A stretch of DNA of 64,000 nt from Mesostigma viride (Eukaryota > Streptophyta > Mesostigmatophyceae > Mesostigmatales > Mesostigmataceae). Made by a program: the position numbers and the translations under genes. The stretch spans positions 814,042 to 878,041 of the forward strand of contig RPFO01000240.1 in NCBI GenBank assembly GCA_009746045.1, written 5' to 3'. Shown here in pieces: positions 1-10,600 of the stretch. Under the pieces are notes generated by a model. It worked only from the letters and a program-made list of their open reading frames with translations, was not told the DNA's origin and did not search any database. How positions within the stretch are numbered: the stretch's first letter is position 1; each line of letters begins with the position of its first letter.

Positions 1-347
1 CAGTATAGCAAACGTTATAGCCTGCCAAAGTACTTTCGGCCACGGTACTTTGCGTGATGTAAGTGCCGACAGCACCATCCGCGGCCCAATGGTTCGTGTT
101 CGTTATTGCGTGTGACACAAGTACTAGATGCACCGCATATGATGCGTTGGCATGTAGTTTGCTCGCAGTCTTGTCGATAGCAAGACAGCTAGGCTGTACG
201 TTTCTGAAGTTAGTTGTTAACTCACTGTTTTGTGAGTAGCCGACACGAGTGGCATAACTGCCAGCCACAATGTGCGTTGCAATCACCTAGCATGTGCCTG
301 ACCCGACGACAAGACACAAGGGAAAATGGACATGGCTATGGTCCTAT
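1..347. other. Unassigned sequence at window start
   Basis: I see no convincing gene, repeat or RNA here. It probably belongs to an upstream intron of the callose synthase gene that starts before the window. Confidence 0.4.
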
Positions 348-756
348 AAGCCACTTCAAGGCCTCGAAAGGGGTGGCGCTGCCGAGCCGAGCCAAGAGCG
401 TGAAATATCGGATTTCGGAGCGGGTGCTGCCGGGGGTGTTGGAGGACGCCAGCAACAATGGGATGGGAATCCGGTCGTGGGTCATGACAGTCAAGCCTGG
501 AAATTGGCGGAACATGGAGGACAGGAAACTTTTCAGGAACATTGCATTGGCCATGGACACCCTTCTCAAGGAGCTGGGCTCAGCAGCCGGGGAGCTTGTG
601 GGCATGGAGTACCTAATGAAGGTGGCGGCGGCCTTGCTGCAGGTGGAGGGGCAAGGAGGGGGGGGGTGGAAGGTTGCCAGCCACCTCCTGCCATTGGGGG
701 AGGAGGCTGCACTGTCAGCCACCCCGGCTGTCAAGGCAGCTCTCCAAACTGCGATC
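348..756 (+). mobile_element. Truncated copy of the gag-like ORF of the retroelement at 16665-21873
   Basis: This stretch aligns without gaps to 17270-17678, with about 11 mismatches over 409 bases by eye (roughly 97 percent identity). It corresponds to the C-terminal half of the gag-like protein (from SHFKASKGVALP to KAALQTAI). Both ends are abrupt. The left end joins unrelated sequence and the right end runs straight into the GGTG array. The reading frame is open through the fragment and continues into the array, but there is no start from the original ORF, so it is a fragment and not a gene. Confidence 0.85.
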
Positions 757-758
757 CT

Positions 759-1258
759 GGTGGGTGGGTGGGTGGGTGGGTGGGTGGGTGGGTGGGTGGG
801 TGGGTGGGTGGGTGGGTGGGTGGGTGGGTGGGTGGGTGGGTGGGTGGGTGGGTGGGTGGGTGGGTGGGTGGGTCGGTGGGTCGGTGGGTCGGTGGGTCGG
901 TGGGTCGGTGGGTCGGTGGGTCGGTGGGTCGGTGGGTCGGTGGGTCGGTGGGTCGGTGGGTCGGTGGGTCGGTGGGTCGGTGGGTCGGTGGGTCGGTGGG
1001 TCGGTGGGTCGGTGGGTCGGTGGGTCGGTGGGTCGGTGGGTCGGTGGGTCGGTGGGTCGGTGGGTCGGTGGGTCGGTGGGTCGGTGGGTCGGTGGGTCGG
1101 TGGGTGGGTGGGTCGGTGGGTGGGTGGGTGGGTGGGTGGGTGGGTGGGTGGGTGGGTGGGTGGGTGGGTGGGTGGGTGGGTGGTGGGTGGGTGGGTGGGT
1201 GGGTGGGTGGGTGGGTGGGTGGGTGGGTGGGTGGGTGGGTGGATGGATGGATGGATGG
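759..1258. repeat. Compound tandem array (GGTG)n-(GGTCGGTG)n-(GGTG)n-(GATG)n
   Basis: About 500 bases of uninterrupted short tandem repeat. The flanks are a 4-bp unit (GGTG). The middle, about 871-1120, is an 8-bp unit in which every second GGTG has become GGTC. The right edge ends in a few GATG units. One strand carries a GG or GGG run every four bases, so it could form G-quadruplexes. Long open frames on both strands (WVGG and PTHP repeats) are a by-product of the repeat. Confidence 0.95.
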
Positions 1259-1608
1259 GCCGGCCGGTGCAGTACCCTCGTGAAAAGCGCTAGTCTTACG
1301 CCACCTACGGCAGGTCGGTCCCCTTTGACCCCGTCCACGTGTCATACACCGGTGTATATAAAATTAGCGAAGCTCAACAAGTTTCATGGTTATTATCATA
1401 ATTGTTATCACAATCATCGTTATCATTTTTGCTATTTAGTGTAGGAAAGCGATTCCACATTCCTACCCACATCATGTGCTGCCTTTGTTCAAGTGTGCTG
1501 TCCTCGCTCAGGATTTCCTGTTTCGGCAAGGAGTGGCTGTCCTTGATTCACCCGTTTGTTTGCAGTTTCATGTCACGCCTTGCCAACGGCACCATCCACC
1601 CCCACCAG
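1259..1608. other. Non-coding, probably intron of callose synthase gene
   Basis: No gene seen. It lies between the tandem array and the first recognisable callose synthase exon and is most simply intron. It contains an AT-rich stretch near 1390-1435. Confidence 0.4.
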
Positions 1609-1693
1609 GGAAGCCTTTGCGCTGCGCTTCCCGCTGTCCTCCGTCGGCAAGCTGACGACAGTGCAGTGGCCTGTCTTCTTGCTAGCGGGCCAG
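1609..1693 (+). CDS. Callose synthase exon (first recognisable)
   Basis: It encodes REAFALRFPLSSVGKLTTVQ and then WPVFLLAGQ, matching the VQWPxFLLASK region of plant callose synthases. The donor is GTGAGG at 1694, phase 0. The acceptor CAG at 1606-1608 is the best candidate; the left border is uncertain. Confidence 0.7.
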
Positions 1694-4600
1694 GTGAGGG
1701 CCATATAAACGCGCGCAATGTTTTTGGCATAGTGAATTTAAGAATGTCATTAGATGTTCACACCCACCTTTTTGCTGGCGGCCAGGTGAGGGGTTGAATC
1801 AGGATGAGAGGACATGCAACGGCCAGGTTAGACATGTAGAAATATTCCTGCTAACTGACCAGGTGAGGGCAGATACATATGAGACATATAATGGCATTGC
1901 AGTGGTCAAATGAGTCAGTCTCTAATTTGTGTAGCATTATTTTTCCTGCTGGCCCTTGTAGGTGATGGGCGCAGAGTAGCCCATGGCCAGAATAGCGCAG
2001 CCTCCAAGAACTGGCTAGGCTGATCTTCAGTGTCAAATCTGTGAGGAATATCAGGCGGCAGCATGGTTGAAAGTGGGCAGCCATGTATGCTGTGTACTTC
2101 TAGATTACTATGCATCTGTCTCTGGAAGGTGATACCCCTGCAACTTCCAGCTTCGTGTTTAGTAGGCATGGCGAGGTATAATAAGGATGACCAACCCACT
2201 GTTCGCTCGCAACACAGTAACTCTTGATATAATGATGGCAGCTTCGTTGACTTGACTGCGGGACTATGGGGTCAGAAATACCAAGTCTGGATTTGTGCAT
2301 GGCTTGGAGCCGCCTGTGCACTTCAGGGACCGTTCCTATTCCTTGCTGCAGAGCGCTTTGTACTTGTACACGACTCGCATTCTCTTGCCAGGAAACTAGC
2401 TAGTCGCTAGAGCAATGAGAGGAGCCATAATGTCAAGTAGACTCCAATTCAGCAGCGGTGGTCCGACGTGTTTTAGGTTTTCACAGTCCTGAATGTTTAA
2501 TCCTCAATTTTTGCCTCGTTCACAGCTCTCCTTGGCATTGATCCATAGAAATGCCATTAAGTTTCGCAAAAGGCTGGCTGGTGGATGCATGTCACCTTGT
2601 TTCCCCACCAGTTTGGCAAAGTCCATGGCCCTGCGCTGTTGAAGAATGAGAACAATACTGCGCTTGGTCCACGTAACATGACCTCTCTCCACTCGTCCCT
2701 TGCCCTACCCAACACCTGTTTGTCCGCATTATCTTCATTGGTACATATCAGTTCCAGCGGGGTATGGACCTGGCATCCAAGCACAGCTACCGACCATGGG
2801 ACAAGCAGAACATCGGGGATGGCCAGCCCAACTACATGAAGGCGGCCTTGCTGGAGGTGTTTGAGTGCACATTCAACCTGCTGGACGCGGTCATCCTGCC
2901 AGGGAGCCCAGAGAGCCTGTGAGTAGCAACAGGTTTATTTAGAGTAGAGTGGACACTTGTCCATGAGACATGGGGTAGGACTCCATCGACCTTTGATGCA
3001 TCGTCCAAATTTACTGTTTAGATAGATACTACAAAATGGAGTTAAGGAAGTCAGCTGCTACTGGGACAGATGCTGTTACTTGTCTGTAATTCACTACTGC
3101 ACCTGGAAACGGGCATGGTGTATAATGATTGTTAGTCCTGACATTGAGAGTGGTTTAAGACTACACAAAAGCATCTTTCCCAGTTTAGCCTTTTGGAGTT
3201 TCGGCTGGTCCTTGATGTTCCGTGTAGATGACTTACCTCCCTACGTGAAAATGACGTAGTGCTGCTGCGATAAGGCAATGCAAAGCTGCTTTTGACTACC
3301 GTAGTGGTCAAGATCACTGTGCGGCGAACTACTTTGTGGCCCAAAAACAAGGTGAAATATATATAATAGTTTGCGACCCAAAATGAAGGCGAAGTTTTAG
3401 GTTTGCGAGCCCATCAACTTGTTTATGATGGTCAGTGGCTGGTACCCAGCTTAATGAATAGGTACCCGCCTACCTATGTGTTTTGATTCATCAAGCACTG
3501 ATAAGTTATAATATATGGCCGGGCGTGGCCCTGAGTGGCCCGGTGCGGCCATGGAAGGTGAGCCCATGTACTTCATGACCTGTCTACTTGGGGCCGTGCG
3601 GCACGGCGCAGGCGCGACGCGGTAACATTTGAACTTTGCGACCCCAAATGAAGGCCATGAAAAGCAGTTTGCGAGGTCGATTTGCAAAGTAGTTAAAGTG
3701 ATCTTGACCACTACGGTAGTAGCAAGATCTATGTGTAGACGAGAAGCTTAGCATAGCCACCCATTCCACGTCAGTCCTGCCATTCCTACTGTTCTCTGTC
3801 ATGTGGACGAATGTGTACTACTATGCAGGCATTCAGTGTATGGAGTAAAGGGGAGTACTCTATAGTACCACTCTCTTGAATCTGTTCAGAGAGCCACTCT
3901 GTAAATCGTCTCATACTTTGGGATATTATACTCTCTCATGAGCTTACATGAGCTGCAAAACATGAAACTTTTTATAGCGCAATTTGAAGGCCTCTTTTCA
4001 GCGTTCTGAATAAATTTTGCACCATGCCTACTAGTGGTTAAGGGGCCCAGTGCCTATACACTTGCTTATGGTCCTTCAACGTGGAAACATTCGTATGCTC
4101 AAGTGATTGATCCTCCCAGCCTGCAGCTGCGTAGCAGAGAAAGTAACTTTGTTAGGTACAGGACAGTAGAGCCATGGGGCATTACACCTGAAATTTAGGA
4201 TTACCTGCAGAGCTCTGTCTCCTGCACATTGATTGTAAGGCACCGGCCCTGTCCTTATACTTCCCTCATCCCTCGTTCTCACTCAGCCTTGCTCCTGAGG
4301 CCCTTATCTTTGCTTGGTATTTGCACTATTTCATCCGCGCAGTCACCCTGTTTCTCCCACTTGGGCCGCAATGCGGTAGCTCTGACTCTTTCATTTCTTT
4401 AGCTTTCCCGTCACCTTTGTACGTTTTTGGATCATCTTCTATTGGTTCTCTATACTTAGTATACAGTCATCTGCATGAATAGAAAACCAGCAAACCCTTT
4501 TGAATCTAGGCATGTCCTGGCATGTCTGGAGGCAGCTAAGTGCGTGCATAAATTGGCATGCGTGAATATAGGTTAATTCACGCATGCGGGAAAGATAGGG

Positions 4601-7600
4601 CCGCTATGCCTTGGCCTGCACATGGAAGGCTGTCTGCGACATGGGCTGACTAATTCGATCTGTACAAAGGGTTTCCTGTTCGCCCGAATTTTCCTTGGAT
4701 GACCCGGTTGTTTATAAGGGTCGGTGGCTATTAATCAGTGGTCCGAGAAAATTAATTGTAGGTTTTATACGACTTGCTTGCACAGATTTGTATTTGGTTG
4801 CACCAGCTGAGGTTAGCTGGGGACTTCTAGGGTCGGCTGGTTGCTTAACGAATCTTCGACTGATTTTGGTTCTTTATTGAGTCGTGATTAATTATTGTTT
4901 AGTGAATTCGGACCGGCCCAAGGGATCGATGGGCGAGTTTTATGTTTGTCAGTCTTGGGAACCTTGTACAACTATCTGTACGGTTAACGCACTAGCCTGG
5001 GGGTGCGTGGCCGCGTTGTTTGTAGTGGCGTTTTCAGCACCGTTCAGGCTGGCGTGTGACGCATGCCGGTGTTACTTAATTTAGGATGATGTCAGCTTGT
5101 GTGTCGGCGGACCATGCCTTAAGCAAGCTAGGCTGGCAATGATCCGCAATTGTTTCTTTCCTAATGGCGGCAATGGCCGCCTGTGCAAAATTGCACATTC
5201 TAGCGCGGGTTGCATCTGTCTTGTAGCCGAGGCAGATGGTGGCACAACCGCTAAGTTGTTCGCCCAACCATAGTATGTAGAGTTGGTCGTGTAACGGAAA
5301 GAAAATTAAAATTTACCCTCATCAGGATGAGGCACTACTTCGGCGGTTTGACCAGCTTCGGCGGAGCTGCTCATGAGTTTCTAAAACAGCTCTAGTGTCG
5401 CATCGCAGACTTGCCACTTGCAATGGTGCGCGTGACGTGACCTGGACTCTTAAGGTCACGACCCAGGTTCCTGTCAGCGACGTCCTGTTTTTTCATAAAT
5501 TACTTTTTGTGGCGGCAGGTCCTTTGTCCAGTTGCCCCTGCCAAGGAGGGGTAGTTGGGGACTAGAGGAGCGTGAGGGTGTGACGTGTATCAGCCCACAC
5601 GCGTTCAGGAGAATTTCAGCAGGTCTCGTCCCGTACCATGCATTGCGTCATGACTCTGAGTCAATATACGTGGGTTGGTCGCTGCTCATGCCCCGCGCCT
5701 GGCCCACACACCCATACCCACCTTGCCTACCTACCTATCTACATCCTTACGTCCCACCACCAGCTACGTCAGAGCCATCCGCGACACCATCTCCAACTCA
5801 GCGACAAAGTGGAACAAGATGGTCGGCACGTTCCAGCTGTATAACCTGCCCAAGCTGCAGTCCAAGCTGGTGGCCTTTGTTGCAAATCTGGTGTGTTTGA
5901 GGGGGGGGGGCGGCCAGCCGGGCAGGCAGGCGGGGGGTGGGAGGGGGGGGGGGGTTCTGGGGGGAAGCGCGGGGCGAGAGGGGGGGGGGGGGGGGGGGGG
6001 GGGGAGAGGGGTGGGGGGAAGGGTACTGTACAGCCATCCCATTAGCTCATTAGCGGAGCTCTAACCTGATGATCCTGACGCTGGTTTCTGAACCACAACC
6101 CTCAGCTAATGGCTCGCAAAGTGCTTCATGCTTGTTGCTGCTTCTTACCAATGTTTCGGGCTCAGTAATTCTTTGTGCTCGCTGCGTGCACCACACTCTT
6201 GCGAACGTCACCAGATGAAGGCCCCCATAGTCGCCCCCGAAGACCTCTTTGTCCCCACCAGCTCGGAAGGACAACATGGGTCCACCACCCCCCAAAGCGC
6301 CTTCCGTGCCTCCCTCATCCGGTCCATCATGGACCTCTTTGAGACTTTCCTGCGCCACATCCTCACATCAGAGGCCCGGGCTGCCCTTCAGGAGTCCGGT
6401 GACCTTCCACAGGCGCTCTCTGACGGGAATGTCAGTGGCCGGCTCAACCTGCTGTTTGCGGGGGAATCCCCTTCTCCCGTCGTCAACTGGCCCCCATGGG
6501 CTCCCGCTATCTCTTGCGATCTCGTCGTCGCCGAGGCCACGCGGCTGCAATCAATCATCACATCGCGATCTCAAAAGGAGTTGGAGCCCAGAAACCCAGA
6601 TGCCAAGCGCCGGCTCATGTTTTTTGTCAACTCGGTGTTCATGGACATGCCCGGGACTGTGCCGGCCGACAGGATGCTCCCCCTGAGCATCCTCACCCCC
6701 TACTACAACGAGATCGTGATCTACTCAAAGGCGGAGCTGCACAAGGAGAACGAGGATGGCGTGTCAACCATCTACTACTTGCAGACGGTGTTTCCCGACG
6801 ACTGGGACAACTTTCTCGAGCGCATGGGCAAGAAGGAGGAAGAGCTCTGGGCGTTAGACGAGGCGTTTGAGATTCGGCTGTGGGCCAGCTATCGGGGCCA
6901 GACGCTCGCACGCACAGTGAGGGGCATGATGTACCATCAGCGCGCCATCCAACTGGCGGCCTTCCTTGACATGCAGGTGACAGACCAGGAGTTGGCGGCT
7001 GGCTTTCGCGGCATGCAGCGCCATTCCGGTTCCGTTGGGGCGGGGCCTGCGGCCACCCCACCTGTCACTTCTCCAACAGGCAGCGCGAGAACGTCTCTGG
7101 CAGTCAGGGACGGCCCAGTAATGGGACCCGTGGCAGCCGGGCCTCACTCCAACGGAGCAGCAGCAGCAGCTGGGGCGGGCCCGGCAGCAGCAGTCGCGGT
7201 CAGTGGAGATGTGGAGGATGCAGACGGGCCGCTTCGGGCAGCGGCAGTGTCCATGATGGCGGCTAGAGTGTTGGCCAGGGAGGAGGCAGAGCGCTCGATT
7301 GCCGCCAAGTGGGCGCGCATTGTCGCGATCTCGCGGCAAAAGTTTTTGTACGTCGTCACGGCGCAGATCTACGGCGTGCAGAAGGCGACCAAGGACCAGC
7401 GCGCGACCGACGTCCTCAACCTGCTCAAGCGGTACGACATGCTGCGCGTGGCATACATCGACGAGGTCATGGTGGCGAAGCGTCCGGCCCAGGGCAGGGA
7501 GGGTGACTCGGCAACCCCCCCTGCAGCCGAGCGTAAGCTGAAGCCCCCCCCGATGGTCAAGGTGTATGAGTCTGTGCTCGTGAAATGGCGAAATGGGCGT

Positions 7601-10600
7601 GAGGAGGAGGTGTACCGCGTCCGCCTGCCAGGCCCCCCCAAGCTAGGCGAGGGGAAACCGGAGAACCAGAACCACGCGATCATATTCACGCGCGGGTACG
7701 GCGTGCAGACGATCGACATGAACCAGGACCACTATTTGGAGGAGTGTTTCAAGGTTCGCAACCTGATGGAGGAGTTCAAGAAGGGGGAGAGGAGGCCGGG
7801 TGGGGGCGGACGCAAGCGGTACCCGACGCTGCTGGGTATCCGCGAGCACGTGTTCACGGGGAGCATCTCCTCTGTGGCAAATTTCATGTCCATGCAGGTG
7901 TGAACTTTTTGCTGGCAAACTTTCTGTCTGTGCAGGTGAAAACATGTTTGATTTTTTGTCACAGGTGAGGGAGGGGCAGGGAAAGAAAGTCGGGTTCGGG
8001 AAGATGTATTCAATATTCAGCATTTTCGCCCCCAAACCCAATTCACCCACCCACCCACTTACCCACCCACCAAACCACCACCGCAACATACACACATGCA
8101 CACATCCCTATCTAACCACAATTCTTCAAATACATCATTAACCACATCATCCACCAACCAGCCCCAAATACCAAGGTCTTCTTGCCCAATCCCAACTCAC
8201 CTGTGCAAATTTCAGCAAATCCCTTTTGTGATGAAGTGTGACCATTGCTGCCACCCACCTATCTATGGCACCCTATTACAACCAACTGTAACAAGGCGTG
8301 TTTTATCATGCTCGTGAAAGACCAGCATCTGTTTCCACCAGGTAGCGTTCTCTTCCCCAGTTGCGCCCCACCCTACCCTCCATCTCGAAAGCACTAATGT
8401 GATGTTTAAGAAAAAAAAGAACTTTCGTGGCTATCCGTGTAAACTTGTAAGGGGTGTTACCTTGGTGGGAATCATGTAATGAGTCACGCGGCGCAGTAGC
8501 GAGCGTGTTCTTTTTTGTGGGCTGTCAATCGCAGGAAACAAGCTTTGTGACCATCGGACAGCGGACGCTCGCCGCGCTGCGCGTGCGCATGCACTACGGC
8601 CATCCTGACATCTTCGACCGCGTGTGGACGGTGACGCGTGGTGGCGTGAGCAAGGCCTCACACTCCATCAACTTGTCCGAGGACATCTACGGCGGCTACA
8701 ACCACACAGCGCGCGGCGGGCGCGTGACCCACCACGAGTACATCCAGTGCGGCAAGGGGCGTGACGTCGGCCTGAATCAGATCGCCATGTTCGAGGCCAA
8801 GATTTCCTCGGGCAACGGCGAGCAGATCCTCTCGCGTGACGTCGTCCGCCTGTCTCGCAACATGGACTTCTTCCGCATGCTCTCCTTCTACCACACCTCG
8901 GTCGGCTTCTTCATCGCCAACATGCTCACCGTGCTCGGCATGTACGCCTACCTCTACACCAAGCTCTACCAGACGCTCAGCGGGGCCCTGGATGACGAGG
9001 ACATTCGGCAGTACGCGCCAGAGGTGGACAAGTCGCTCAACGGCGTGTGGCTCATCCAGATCGGGATGCTCACCTCCGTCCCCATGATCATCAACCTATC
9101 AATGGAGTATGGCTTCAAGGCGGCGCTGGCCATGCTGGGCCAGATGCACCTGCAGCTGTCACCGATCTTCTTCATCCTCGGCATCGCCACCAAGGCGCAC
9201 TACTTCATGCGCATCGGAACTCACGGCGGTGCCATGTACCTGGGAACCGGCCGCGGGTTTGTCATGCAGCACGAACCGTTTGCCAGTAACTATCGATTCT
9301 ACTCGCGCTCTCACTTTGTCAAGGCGTTTGAGTTCATGCTGCTGCTGATCGTGATGGTCAAGTACAACCACCGGCAGACGCTGGAGGAGTACAGCGCGAC
9401 CACCTTCTCCATGTGGCTGCTCGTGTTCGCGTGGCTCATGGGGCCGTTCATATTCAACGTGAGTCAACTCAGCCCAGTGTCAGCTCATAGCACTGATAGT
9501 AGGGCTGGTTTTTCTTGTCCTATGCTGTTATGTCCTTGCATTTTTGCGCTTAGAGTCGTACAGTAGACGTGTTTTCATGTCTATAACTCTGCCAAATTGC
9601 ATGCCTTGCTTCGCAATGGTTGTGAGTGTATAGAGCCTTGTGTGATTCTGAGCATTCGGTAAGCATGGCCCCCACACTAGCCGGGTTGTCTGAGTGATTA
9701 ATCTGTATCAATTGTTGTTTTCATAATAAACAGCCAACGACTTCACCTCCCATGCATCCTCAGCCTTATCTTCCTTACATATAGAAAGCAGCCACGGATT
9801 CAGTTGATCAGTGCTTTCACTAACGTGACGAATTCGTCAACTGGTTGACGAATTTTTTAGTGTATTCGTCAACCACGCAAGTCTGGTTTTCCCATAGAGA
9901 GGCCAGACCATAGGTCCATCGGCGCGGCGTCAGGCCGTCAGCCCGTACCAGCTGAAGGCTTTGTACACTGCCCAAAGTTCAGGACCCAAAACTGAAGTAC
10001 TGACGAGGTACTGAACTAAAAACCTGTGAGATACACAAACCTTGTCGAGTGCAGCGGCCAGTTAAGTGAGACGAGGAAGGCACCAGCCACCAGACAGGAC
10101 GAGGAAGGCACCAGAGACCAGCCAGGTGAAATATTAAATGCGGGCAGGCAGGCAGGCAGGTGAAAAATTAAATGAATGCCGTCTGGCGACTAATATAATA
10201 TTGCATGCGAAATTGTTTCTTTGATGGCGGCCTGCGATGTATAGGTAGTGTTGAGGTAGAGAATGTCAAAGAAAAACGGTTTGGCAGGGTTCAAGACTAG
10301 TACCTTAGATGCTCTGTTTAAAAAGCAGGCTGGAAAAGCTGTTCCCGAAGCAACGGAAAATGTCGTGGACCTAGGTCGTAGTTTGGATGGAAAGGAGGGC
10401 AGGCAGGGCCGCGACAAACGCAAGAGAGTAGAGCTTGACGAAGGGAAGGGGTCTAATGCGCAGGAAGAGGAAGATAGCGGCCAGGAAACATCATCTAGCG
10501 AGAGTGGTCCATCTGACAGCGACTCAATTTCTGGCGAGGAGGAATCTGGTGAGGAGGAATCTGGCGAGGAGGGGGGCAAGACAGCAAGGAGCAAGGCCGA

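Noticed and set aside
715-1345. ORFs of PTHP / WVGG repeats over the GGTG array
   Set aside because: Microsatellite artefacts open in several frames at once.
5532-5900. Short + strand ORFs before the callose synthase exon at 5764
   Set aside because: They run across the splice acceptor and only the portion from 5764 in one frame matches the family.
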